Shown here piece by piece: positions 1-6,653 of a stretch of 14,391 nucleotides of DNA. Each line of letters opens with the position of its first letter. Position 1 is the first letter of the stretch. This stretch comes from Sutterella sp. Lineage in GTDB: Bacteria; Pseudomonadota; Gammaproteobacteria; Burkholderiales; Burkholderiaceae_F. The notes under the pieces were generated by a model, which did no database searches, was not told where the DNA came from, and saw only the letters and a list, made by a program, of their open reading frames with translations. The stretch lies in contig DNLN01000060.1 of NCBI GenBank assembly GCA_003488465.1, positions 1 to 14,391 on the forward strand, read 5' to 3'. Made by a program: the position numbers and the translations under genes.

Positions 1-322
1 GGCCGTCGTTGGCGATTCCCGGCACCTCGTCAAAGACGAGCCCCGGGGCGATGACCTCGGGGTCGCCGAGCTTGTCGACATCCACGAGAAACACCGACTC
101 GGGATCGAACTCGCCGAACGCATCCTCGGGATTGAGCGTCACGCTCACCTGCTCGCCCACGCTCTTGCCCTCCAGGGCCTTTTCAATGAGCGGGAAGATG
201 TCATCATGACCGTGCAGATAGGAGTAGCCGCCCTCGGGCGTCTTCTCGAGCAGATGGTTCTGCATGTCGTACATCGTGACGTCGATCGTCACGACCATGC
301 CCTTCTTAACTGTTTTTGCCAT
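1..322 (-). CDS. SlyD-like FKBP-type peptidyl-prolyl cis-trans isomerase (C-terminus cut by window edge)
   Basis: Predicted cytoplasmic prolyl isomerase and chaperone of the SlyD type, which catalyses cis-trans isomerisation of X-Pro bonds. The 107 visible residues begin MAKTVKKGMVVTIDVTMYD. They carry the SlyD-like core YLHGHDDIFPLIEKALEGK followed by VGEQVSVTLNPEDAFGEFDP, matching the FKBP strand-helix-strand segment and the entry into the insert-in-flap domain. The rest of that domain and any His-rich tail lie outside the window, so metal binding cannot be judged. The ATG lies 17 nt inside the end of the upstream DUF805 gene, so translation is probably coupled to it. An earlier in-frame start is unlikely because residues 1-20 already align with the family N-terminus. 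No promoter is seen directly upstream. The family call is firm; equivalence to E. coli slyD itself is less certain. Confidence 0.9.
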   Translation of the reverse strand, partial: MAKTVKKGMVVTIDVTMYDMQNHLLEKTPEGGYSYLHGHDDIFPLIEKALEGKSVGEQVSVTLNPEDAFGEFDPESVFLVDVDKLGDPEVIAPGLVFDEVPGIANDG

Positions 323-791
323 AGCCAATTCTCTTGATTGCAGAATCGTATTCCACCTGGCTGATCGCCCCCGAGCGCAGCAGCTCGGCGAGCTGCTCGG
401 CCTTTGCCTTCTGCACGAACGGATCGGCGACGCCATAGGGGTTGGGACCCCAGCGGTTTTCGCCCGGTGCGCTCGCAATGAATCCGAGGATGAGGTTGGC
501 GATCCAGCCGATCACCGGGATGAGAAAGAGAAGCACCCACCAGCCGGACCTTGAAATGTCATGAAGGCGGCGGATCGTGACGAGCAGCACCAGAACCTGC
601 ACAAAGATTCCGATCCAGTAGATCACGCTGTTGGATGCGTTCCACAGGCTCTCGGTGATCGTCACATTGAGCAGCGCCTCGAAAACAGCGCTCATCAGCC
701 AGCCGATCAGCGCATAGACAAGGAGCGCGCACCAGTAGTTGCGCCGGCTCGTGCGGCCGCTGATCGAGAAACGAAAGACATCGGAAAACAT
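306..791 (-). CDS. DUF805 family membrane protein with C-terminal SHOCT-like segment
   Basis: 161-residue inner-membrane protein of unknown function. DUF805 hallmarks are visible in order: GRTSRRNYW (12-20), RRLHDISRSGWW (74-85) and NRWGPNPYG (112-120), with about four hydrophobic segments (roughly 20-42, 56-73, 84-107). After the membrane part, residues 130-155 contain QLAELLRSGAISQVEYDSA, which resembles the short SHOCT oligomerisation helix pair. I chose the ATG at 791 rather than a GTG at 800. It has AGGTGA, complementary to the 16S tail, 5 nt upstream, and the GTG lies inside that ribosome-binding site. The gene follows bamC across a terminator-like hairpin and overlaps the FKBP gene by 17 nt. 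DUF805 proteins are widespread and uncharacterised, so no substrate is proposed. Confidence 0.88.
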   Translation of the reverse strand: MFSDVFRFSISGRTSRRNYWCALLVYALIGWLMSAVFEALLNVTITESLWNASNSVIYWIGIFVQVLVLLVTIRRLHDISRSGWWVLLFLIPVIGWIANLILGFIASAPGENRWGPNPYGVADPFVQKAKAEQLAELLRSGAISQVEYDSAIKRIGYGKNS

Positions 792-802
792 AGCCTTCAC
801 CT

Positions 803-837
803 AAAAACTGCCCGCCTGATTTGCTGACCAGACGGGC
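803..837 (-). terminator. Rho-independent terminator after bamC, abutting the DUF805 ribosome-binding site
   Basis: On the minus strand a 9-bp stem GCCCGTCTG/CAGGCGGGC (829-837 with 810-818, one G-T pair) encloses a 10-nt loop and is followed after AG by TTTTT (807-803). The U-tract runs straight into AGGTGA, the Shine-Dalgarno of DUF805. It can act as the bamC terminator or as a read-through control element for DUF805. A second weaker stem, GCGGG/CCCGC, lies between it and the bamC stop without a U-tract. Confidence 0.75.
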
Positions 838-882
838 GGCTTCCCTGTTGTTTCAGCGGGTGAAAACGCCCGCCTTCGTGCG

Positions 883-2040
883 CTAGCGAAGCTGCTCGCC
901 CAGCAGCGTCAGGATCTTGGTCGCAACACCCGTCGTGTCAGCCTTGCCGTCTTCGCCGGCCACCGTGATGCGGGAATTGTCGCCCTCGGGCACGAGACGA
1001 ACCTGATACTTGACCGGCTCGATGGCCTCGCCCTTGGAGAACATGCGCGTGAAGAACCCCTGCTTGCCCTTTTCCAGAGTCTCGTACTCGGGATCGAGGT
1101 ACTTGATCATGAACAGGCCCTGGCTGCGGTCGCGGTCGTAGACGTCAAAGCCGCCGCGGTCAAGCGCAACGCCGACACGACGCCATGCGCGGTCGAACGG
1201 ATCCTTCACGATGACAGCCTCTGCCGTGCCGTTCTCACGCTTGATGATTTCGCTCGTGGGCTCGTACTTGACGGCTGCGATCTCCTCGACAGCCTTCTGC
1301 TCGGCCGGCTTGGCATCGGGATTGAACTCGTAGTCAAGCTTCTGCGCAAGACGCGTGAGCATCTCGGCCTCGAGCTGGGGGTCGGAAGCGCCGGGCTGCC
1401 ACATTGTGGATTCCTGCTGACTGCCGGTCAGCACTTCGACCATCGAGCGGTGCGTGATGTAGATGTTGCACGTGCCGTCGCTGTTGCGCTCCATACGAGC
1501 GCGGTACTGATCGCGCTCGCCCGTGTCGTAGACGGTGTCGAGAATCTTGCCGAGCGTCTGGCGGATGATGTCCTTCGGCAGATTGGCCTTGTTCTCGGCC
1601 CATTCGGTCTGAATCACGCCGCTCGTCGCATCCTGATGCTTGACGGCAAGGCCAACGGAGGGCCAGAAGTCCTGAAGAACGGGCCAGACCTTCTCGGCGG
1701 GGGCATTCACATGCACCCAGCGGGTCTGACCGTCACGCTCGACCGTTGCAAACTTCGTCTCGGGCAGAACGCTCTTGGGAGCCGTTCCGTTCTTTTCGGC
1801 CTGGGCCTGCATCTTGGCGGCCTCGGCGTTGGCGCTCACGATCTGCGGACGCGTGGGAACCGTGTAGCGGTCGGTGCGCGGAATGGCGCTCAGATCGGGC
1901 GGAATCTCGAGCGGAGCGCGGGACGTGCTCGACTCGTACTGAACAGGGTCGTTTGAGAAGTTGATGCCCAACTGCTGGCAGCCCGTCAAAGAGGCCAGAG
2001 CCAGAGCGGCGGCCGAGAGCTGCAGTGCTTGTTTAACCAT
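883..2040 (-). CDS. bamC: BamC, outer-membrane assembly lipoprotein
   Basis: Lipoprotein subunit of the BAM complex, which inserts beta-barrel proteins into the outer membrane. A signal peptide ends in the lipobox LTGC with the acylated cysteine at residue 21. The following unstructured segment has the conserved APLEIPPDLSAIPRTDRY (residues 42-59), the part of BamC known to bind BamD. Two helix-grip domains follow, at about 98-215 and 262-385; the second starts at the VKDPFDRAWRRVGVALDRGG segment. At 385 aa it is somewhat longer than E. coli BamC (344 aa). AGGGA sits 10 nt before the ATG. In many betaproteobacteria bamC follows dapA; here no gene precedes it and the region upstream is divergent. 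A terminator-like hairpin lies 85 nt upstream. Confidence in the identity is high. Confidence 0.93.
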   Translation of the reverse strand: MVKQALQLSAAALALASLTGCQQLGINFSNDPVQYESSTSRAPLEIPPDLSAIPRTDRYTVPTRPQIVSANAEAAKMQAQAEKNGTAPKSVLPETKFATVERDGQTRWVHVNAPAEKVWPVLQDFWPSVGLAVKHQDATSGVIQTEWAENKANLPKDIIRQTLGKILDTVYDTGERDQYRARMERNSDGTCNIYITHRSMVEVLTGSQQESTMWQPGASDPQLEAEMLTRLAQKLDYEFNPDAKPAEQKAVEEIAAVKYEPTSEIIKRENGTAEAVIVKDPFDRAWRRVGVALDRGGFDVYDRDRSQGLFMIKYLDPEYETLEKGKQGFFTRMFSKGEAIEPVKYQVRLVPEGDNSRITVAGEDGKADTTGVATKILTLLGEQLR

Positions 2041-2124
2041 AAAAAAGCTGTCCCTAACTGAACAATCCGTATGAAATGGCAGCCGCGCGTATGCGGCAAT
2101 ACCATCAAATCGCGCTAGTTTAGC

Positions 2125-2155
2125 AAAAACCCCCGCCGGTATTTCCCGGGCGGAG
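2125..2155 (-). terminator. Orphan terminator-like hairpin upstream of bamC
   Basis: Reading the minus strand, CTCCGCC (2155-2149) pairs with GGCGGGG (2137-2131). A bulged C and two inner GG/CC pairs extend the stem around an AAATA-type loop, and G plus TTTTT (2129-2125) follows. In shape this is an intrinsic terminator, but no minus-strand gene lies upstream: 2156-2273 is non-coding and the next gene is divergent. It may end a short antisense or small RNA, attenuate bamC, or be the relic of a gene once present upstream of bamC. Confidence 0.55.
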
Positions 2156-2235
2156 TCGAAATGCGAGTCTTGAGCCGCCTGCGCTCGAGGCTAGCCAAAA
2201 CACCGAGACGCCGTCTGCGCGCGGGGTGTATCCTT

Positions 2236-2253
2236 AGACGCTTGTGAACGTCT
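2236..2253. promoter_or_regulatory. Imperfect palindrome in front of the DUF401 gene (possible operator)
   Basis: AGACGCTTGTGAACGTCT is an 18-bp imperfect palindrome with 5-bp arms AGACG/CGTCT and partial symmetry inside (6 of 9 positions). It ends 20 bp before the DUF401 ATG. Size and placement would suit a dimeric repressor, but I recognise no known operator consensus and short palindromes arise by chance. Confidence 0.3.
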
Positions 2254-2273
2254 GATTTTCGTTGGCTGCGTCT

Positions 2274-3494
2274 ATGAATGTTTTCGTCGTAATCGCCCTG
2301 GCCATGACGCTCGTGATCGTCATGCTGCGCAGGAAGATCCCCCTCGGTCCGTCCATCCTTGCCGGCGGCCTGCTGATCTGGCTGTGCACGCGCCCGACCG
2401 AACCGATCCTCATCTGGAATGCGTTCACGAAGATGGCCAGCGCGCCGCGCACGTACGACCTCGTGGGCGCACTCTACTTCGTCGTCTGCCTGGAGATCGA
2501 GCTCAGAAAGAGCGGCTGCCTCAAGGGCATGGTCGACTATCTGCTGCATGTCATTCCGTCCAAGAAGGTCGCCCTTGCAGTCATGCCGGCCTTCCTCGGA
2601 CTGCTGCCGTCGATCGGCGGCGCACGCTTTTCCGCTCCCATCGTTGAAAGCATCTCAAGGGGCGAGAACATCGACAACGACCGTCTGGGCGCGATCAACT
2701 TCTGGTTCCGCCACATCTTTGAATTCGCCTCCCCCATCATCCCGGGCATGATCCTTGCCTGCGCGATCACCGGCGTAGGGATCGGAGACCTGCTCGTGCA
2801 CCTGTCCTGGGCCTCGGCCGTGGCGTTCATCTGCGGCTGGCTCGTGCTGCTCACCCCGATCAAGCTCAATCCCCGCGGCGCCGCCGATCCTGCGGCTGAC
2901 TTCTCCCGCGAGCGCGTGGACTTCCTGCTTGCGATCGGCTCGGTGATCGTGCTCTTTATCATGATGGTCGGCTTTCACCTGAGCGCCGCCGTTTCGATGG
3001 GAGCCGTGGTGCTCATCATGGTTCCGGTGCTCATGGCAACGAACAGGGCGGTTTCCCTCAAGGACGTCTTCATCGGAGCCATCGAAAAGAAGCTCTTTCG
3101 CGACGTGTTCTGCATCCTGCTCTTCATTCAGGTGCTCGACGAGACGGGCGTGCTTGCGCAGATCGTCGCAAGCTTTGACGGCGCGCCGCTTCCCACCCCG
3201 ATCATCATCGCCATCATCAGTTTCATCGTCGGCGTGCTGACCGGCATGTCCCAGGGACACGTTGCGATCGTCATGCCGATCGTGGCGGCCCTTTCGCCCG
3301 GCTCGCTCGACCTTGCGGGCGTCGCCCTCGTGTTCGGCGTCGCCGGCCAGATGGTCACTCCGACCCACGTGTGCATGATCGTGACGCTCGACTACTTCAA
3401 GAGCGACTTCTTCAAGCTCGTGAAGGTTTCAGCCTTCATCGAACTGCTCGTGCTCGCCGTGTTCTCGGCCGTGAGCTTCCTCACCTGGGGGTAG
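2274..3494 (+). CDS. DUF401 family polytopic membrane protein
   Basis: 406-residue integral membrane protein of the DUF401 family, of unknown substrate; the family is generally regarded as transporter-like. It is hydrophobic throughout with roughly ten predicted membrane segments. Motifs typical of the family are LPSIGGARFSAP (111-122), NFWFRHIFEFASPIIPG (142-158), GMSQGHVAIVMP and, near the C-terminus, GQMVTPTHVCMIVTLDYFK. I use the ATG at 2274. A TTG at 2262 would add four residues, and neither start has a clear Shine-Dalgarno, which is odd for this window. The MFS transporter gene starts 3 nt after the stop, so the two are surely cotranscribed. An 18-bp palindrome lies just upstream. The family call is confident; function is unknown. 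Confidence 0.88.
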   Translation: MNVFVVIALAMTLVIVMLRRKIPLGPSILAGGLLIWLCTRPTEPILIWNAFTKMASAPRTYDLVGALYFVVCLEIELRKSGCLKGMVDYLLHVIPSKKVALAVMPAFLGLLPSIGGARFSAPIVESISRGENIDNDRLGAINFWFRHIFEFASPIIPGMILACAITGVGIGDLLVHLSWASAVAFICGWLVLLTPIKLNPRGAADPAADFSRERVDFLLAIGSVIVLFIMMVGFHLSAAVSMGAVVLIMVPVLMATNRAVSLKDVFIGAIEKKLFRDVFCILLFIQVLDETGVLAQIVASFDGAPLPTPIIIAIISFIVGVLTGMSQGHVAIVMPIVAALSPGSLDLAGVALVFGVAGQMVTPTHVCMIVTLDYFKSDFFKLVKVSAFIELLVLAVFSAVSFLTWG

Positions 3495-3497
3495 ACG

Positions 3498-4739
3498 GTG
3501 GGCACGCCCGGCGCCCGATCCCCTTCGGGCGCGGCTCCCCGCTTGAGGGAGGCCGCGCTTTTTGCGTTCACTTCAAGCCTCGGCCCCTTCTCGGTCAACG
3601 CATACCTGCCGGGCTTTCACGGAATAGCGCTTGAGTTCGGCACGTCGCTCGCGGCCGTGCAGCAGACGATGACGCTTTACCTCATCGCCTTTGCCGTGGC
3701 ATCCCTGTTCACCGGGGTGCTCTCGGACAGTTACGGCAGAAAGCCCGTTCTGCTGGGCGGAATGCTCGTCTTTGCCGCGGCGAGCCTCGGGGCGGCCCTC
3801 AGCACGGACATCATCTCGCTCTCGGTGTGGCGGTTCATCCAGGGACTGGGAGCCTCGGTCGGTCAAGTCGTCACCCAGGCCTGCGTGCGCGACCGCTGGA
3901 GCGGCCTGCCCGCCGCGCGGCTGAACGGCATGATCGCCATGTTCTTTGCCGCCGCGCCCATCCTCGCCCCGGTGATCGGCGGCTGCCTCATCGTGCGCTT
4001 TGGCTGGCGCAGCTCGTTCCTTTTCCTCATCGCCTATTCGCTCTCGATCGCCCTCATCATCGCCCTCGGCCTGAAGGAAAGCCTCGCAAAAGAGGACCGG
4101 CAGCCGCTGCGTCTGCGCCTTGTGCTTTCCTCCTACGCGAAAGGCCTGTCCTGCGGCGCACTCGTTGCCGGAGCGCTCATGCTCGGAATCCTCTTTGCCG
4201 GAATGATCGTGTACTCGTGCGGCGGCGCCGACTTCGTCATCACCATCATGGGGTTCGGAGTCGACGAATTCGCCTGGTTCACAATTCCCATGGTCGGAGC
4301 CGGATGTCTCGGATCCTGGTGTTCGACCCGCATCAGAACGGCGTTCTCGATAAAGGAGCTGCTCTGGATCGAACTTGCGCTTCTTGCTGCAATGTCGCTT
4401 GCCACCGTGTTCGCCCAGGCGCACTACGCCTGGACCTATCCCATGATCCTCGCAGGCCCGATCGCCTATCAGTTCCTGATGTCGCTCGCGCGCCCGGCCA
4501 TCATGGTGATGAACCTCGACTACTTTCCCGCCAACCGGGGGATGTCCGCCTCCATTCAGCAGTTCTGCATCACGGGCGGCTTTGCCCTGTGCTCGATGTT
4601 CTTCGTGCCGTTTGCGCTCGGAGACGCCGTTCGGTACGCCATGGTGATGAGCGGCTGCGCGATCGCGGCCTGCCTGCTCTGGGCCGTGTCGATGAAGCTG
4701 CGCCCGAAGGCGCTTGCCGGCCGCAAGGACGACTTCTGA
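3498..4739 (+). CDS. MFS transporter, Bcr/CflA drug-efflux type
   Basis: 413-residue major facilitator protein of the inner membrane, probably a proton-driven exporter. Visible motifs are motif A GVLSDSYGRK (73-82), a motif-B-like WRFIQGLGAS (111-120) and motif C APILAPVIGG (153-162). TM1 contains SLGPFSVNAYLPGF, the Bcr/CflA signature position. About twelve hydrophobic segments are evident. The GTG start at 3498 has GGGGG in the end of DUF401 as a likely ribosome-binding site. A TTG at codon 16 would remove a Gly/Pro/Ser/Ala-rich leader and is the main alternative. It is cotranscribed with the DUF401 gene. The substrate cannot be read from sequence: members include drug and chloramphenicol exporters but also metabolite exporters. 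No terminator is seen after it. Confidence 0.88.
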   Translation: MGTPGARSPSGAAPRLREAALFAFTSSLGPFSVNAYLPGFHGIALEFGTSLAAVQQTMTLYLIAFAVASLFTGVLSDSYGRKPVLLGGMLVFAAASLGAALSTDIISLSVWRFIQGLGASVGQVVTQACVRDRWSGLPAARLNGMIAMFFAAAPILAPVIGGCLIVRFGWRSSFLFLIAYSLSIALIIALGLKESLAKEDRQPLRLRLVLSSYAKGLSCGALVAGALMLGILFAGMIVYSCGGADFVITIMGFGVDEFAWFTIPMVGAGCLGSWCSTRIRTAFSIKELLWIELALLAAMSLATVFAQAHYAWTYPMILAGPIAYQFLMSLARPAIMVMNLDYFPANRGMSASIQQFCITGGFALCSMFFVPFALGDAVRYAMVMSGCAIAACLLWAVSMKLRPKALAGRKDDF

Positions 4740-4794
4740 CCGGGCCGAGGGCGTCCTGCCCCGAAAGCGCGCCGCCCCGCGGAAGAAAAGATGT

Positions 4795-4804
4795 GCAAAT
4801 TTGC
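4795..4804. promoter_or_regulatory. Perfect palindrome at the upstream edge of the tsaE promoter
   Basis: GCAAATTTGC is a perfect 10-bp palindrome (12 of 14 positions symmetric when widened to GTGCAAATTTGCGC). It lies immediately upstream of the putative -35 box of the tsaE promoter. It could be a regulator site or an A/T-rich promoter-proximal element; no regulator can be named. Confidence 0.25.
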
Positions 4805-4833
4805 GCTTTCCCGCGCCGATTTTCCAATACAAT
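4805..4833 (+). promoter_or_regulatory. Predicted promoter of tsaE-amiC-phoH
   Basis: A good -10 box TACAAT (4828-4833) stands 17 bp from GCTTTC (4805-4810). The hexamer in the -35 position is poor by the sigma-70 consensus but recurs at the same spacing before the first lipoprotein gene and, as GCGTTC, before dnaB. The transcription start would fall near 4840, about 3 nt before the tsaE ATG. Confidence 0.5.
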
Positions 4834-4842
4834 CTCAAGCGT

Positions 4843-5346
4843 ATGATCGATCTCTCCACCAGCACCCGTCAGTGCGTCTTTCCCGATGAAGATGCCACTG
4901 TTTCGTTTGCCCGCACGCTTGCGCAGGCACTCAGCCATATTCACCCCCAAATTCGCGACAAGGGCTTCAATCTGCGCCTAACGGGAGACCTCGGAGCCGG
5001 CAAGACGACGCTCACCCGTGCGCTGCTGCGTGCGCTTGGCGTCACGGGCCGCGTGAAAAGCCCAACGTTCGAGCTCGTCTCGGACTACACGGTGCTCGGC
5101 GACATCGAATTCCACCACTTTGACTTCTATCGCTTCGAGTCGCCGGTCGAATTTGAAGACGCGGGATTTCGCGATCTGTTCGGACCGGGGCGCATTACGG
5201 CAAGCGAATGGAGCGAAAAGGCCGCTCCGTACCTGCCTGAGGCTGACCTTGACATCGTCCTCACGATCCAGGGCGAAAGCCGAACCGCCTCGCTCACAGC
5301 CCTCAGCGACTCGGCTCACACCATTCTTCAGGAGATTGCTCCATGA
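4843..5346 (+). CDS. tsaE: TsaE, tRNA t6A modification ATPase
   Basis: P-loop ATPase that works with TsaB and TsaD in forming threonylcarbamoyladenosine (t6A) at position 37 of ANN-decoding tRNAs. The 167-aa product has Walker A GDLGAGKTT (48-56), the conserved SPTF (73-76), HHFDFYR (91-97) and TASEWSEKA (119-127), all in family order; length is normal. The frame is open 43 codons further upstream, but that extension is basic and unlike the family. MIDLSTSTRQCVFPDEDATV matches the usual N-terminus, so I start at 4843. No Shine-Dalgarno precedes this ATG, and the predicted transcript starts only about 3 nt before it, so the message may be effectively leaderless. The stop overlaps the amiC start (ATGA). 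The tsaE-amidase pairing is common in proteobacteria. Confidence 0.93.
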   Translation: MIDLSTSTRQCVFPDEDATVSFARTLAQALSHIHPQIRDKGFNLRLTGDLGAGKTTLTRALLRALGVTGRVKSPTFELVSDYTVLGDIEFHHFDFYRFESPVEFEDAGFRDLFGPGRITASEWSEKAAPYLPEADLDIVLTIQGESRTASLTALSDSAHTILQEIAP

Positions 5347-6614
5347 GCATCCTGCGCCGCGATCTTCTGCTCGGAGCGCTGAGCACTCCCCTCGTACTGA
5401 ATGCCGAGGCGCTGCTTGCCGCGGAAAACAAGCTTGAACTGCGCCTGTGGCCTGGCGAGGATTCCTCGCGCGTCACCATCGAGTCGGGCAGCAAGTTCAC
5501 CTACGTGATGCAGATTCTTCGCAACAAGCACCCCTACCGCGTCGTTCTGGACATCAGGGGCCTGAGGCTTTCGCCCGATTTTGCAAAAAAGCTGAAGGCC
5601 TTCAGGCCTCGCGACCAGTTCATTTCTGGCGTTCGCGCCGGTCAGTTCAAGCCCGACGTCGTGCGCGTGGTATTCGAACTCAAGAAGGACGCTGCGGTGC
5701 GCGCCCATTCGGCCAAGCCCATCGCAGGCTACGCTTACCGTCTGATCGTCGAGCTCGACTCGCTCGAAGCCGATCCGATGGACCGCATCGTTCAGGACAG
5801 CTCGGTGCGCCAGTCGAACCAGGCGGCCGCGCGCAGCAACCGCATCATTGAAAACAAACCTCAGCCTGCGCCCAGCGCCAAGCCCACGAAGCGCGGCGGC
5901 AAGGGCCCCGAGACACTCATCGTCGTGATCGACCCGGGACACGGTGGCGAAGACCCGGGCGCTGTCGGCCGCACGTACAAGACGTACGAAAAGCGCGTTG
6001 CGCTGCAGATCTCGCAGCTCCTTGCAAGGAACATCAACGGCACGCGCGGCATGAAGGCGATCCTCACGCGCAACAGCGACGTGTTCATCCCGCTCTACAA
6101 GCGCGCCGGGCTCGCCGTCAAGAACCGGGCGCATCTGTTCGTGAGCGTGCACGCCGACGCCTGGACAAAGACCTCGGCCCACGGCTCGTCGGTCTTCACG
6201 CTCAGCATCGGCGGCGCCTCTTCGCTGCAGGCGAGATGGCTCGCGCAGACGCAGAACCGCTCGGACGAAATCGGCGGACTTGAGTTCAAGAACGTCGCGC
6301 AGCAGGCCCGCTCCACCGTCGTGGACATGCTCGCCGAAACGAAGCTGCGCTACGGCATGCAGCTTGGCGGCGAAGTGCTCGGCGAGCTGAGCAAAGTCGG
6401 CACACTGCACCACGACACGGTTGAATCGGCCCAGTTTGCCGTCCTCAAGGCCCAGGGCGTTCCCTCGATCCTCGTGGAAACGGGGTTCCTCAGCAATCCC
6501 GACGATGAAAAGCGTCTGCGCGATCCCGCCCATCAAAAGCGCATCGCCAACGCCATCTTCCGCGGCATCTGCAACGCCGTTCAGGATGATCCCTCGCTGC
6601 TGCGCGGAGCGTAG
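5343..6614 (+). CDS. amiC: N-acetylmuramoyl-L-alanine amidase, AmiC type (Tat-exported, AMIN + Amidase_3)
   Basis: Zinc amidase that cuts the MurNAc-L-Ala bond of peptidoglycan during daughter-cell separation in the periplasm. The N-terminus MSILRRDLLLGALSTPLVL has twin arginines followed by a hydrophobic stretch, consistent with Tat export as known for AmiA and AmiC. An AMIN domain (about 30-140) should target the septum. A Pro/Lys-rich linker (about 165-190) precedes the Amidase_3 domain (191-415). Probable zinc ligands are H200 in IDPGHGGEDPG, E216 in KTYEKRVAL and H270 in VSVHADA; the catalytic glutamate is E379 in LVETGFLSN. Length (423 aa) is normal. It starts on the ATGA overlap with tsaE, with AGGAG 8 nt upstream inside tsaE, implying coupled translation. 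The family is certain; amiC rather than amiA or amiB rests on the AMIN domain and Tat signal. Confidence 0.92.
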   Translation: MSILRRDLLLGALSTPLVLNAEALLAAENKLELRLWPGEDSSRVTIESGSKFTYVMQILRNKHPYRVVLDIRGLRLSPDFAKKLKAFRPRDQFISGVRAGQFKPDVVRVVFELKKDAAVRAHSAKPIAGYAYRLIVELDSLEADPMDRIVQDSSVRQSNQAAARSNRIIENKPQPAPSAKPTKRGGKGPETLIVVIDPGHGGEDPGAVGRTYKTYEKRVALQISQLLARNINGTRGMKAILTRNSDVFIPLYKRAGLAVKNRAHLFVSVHADAWTKTSAHGSSVFTLSIGGASSLQARWLAQTQNRSDEIGGLEFKNVAQQARSTVVDMLAETKLRYGMQLGGEVLGELSKVGTLHHDTVESAQFAVLKAQGVPSILVETGFLSNPDDEKRLRDPAHQKRIANAIFRGICNAVQDDPSLLRGA

Positions 6615-6653
6615 CCGAACACCAAGAAAATCTTTTGGCCGGAGTCAGTGAAC

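Noticed and set aside
2115..2549. 144-codon minus-strand frame that could supply a gene upstream of bamC
   Set aside because: The product is charged low-complexity sequence antisense to DUF401, has no ribosome-binding site, and runs through the terminator-like hairpin; it does not explain that hairpin.
4714..4842. 43-codon N-terminal extension of tsaE
   Set aside because: Basic sequence unlike TsaE, and it would run through the predicted promoter; the family N-terminus fits the ATG at 4843.
3827..4846. 339-codon plus-strand frame inside the MFS gene
   Set aside because: Arg/His-rich out-of-frame shadow; the MFS frame has the conserved protein.
3573..4865. 430-codon minus-strand frame opposite the MFS gene
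   Set aside because: Highly charged, repetitive composition without recognisable motifs, and the plus-strand MFS protein has clear membrane segments and motifs A-C.
5328..6536. 402-codon minus-strand frame opposite amiC
   Set aside because: Shadow of amiC, whose zinc ligands and catalytic glutamate are all present on the plus strand.
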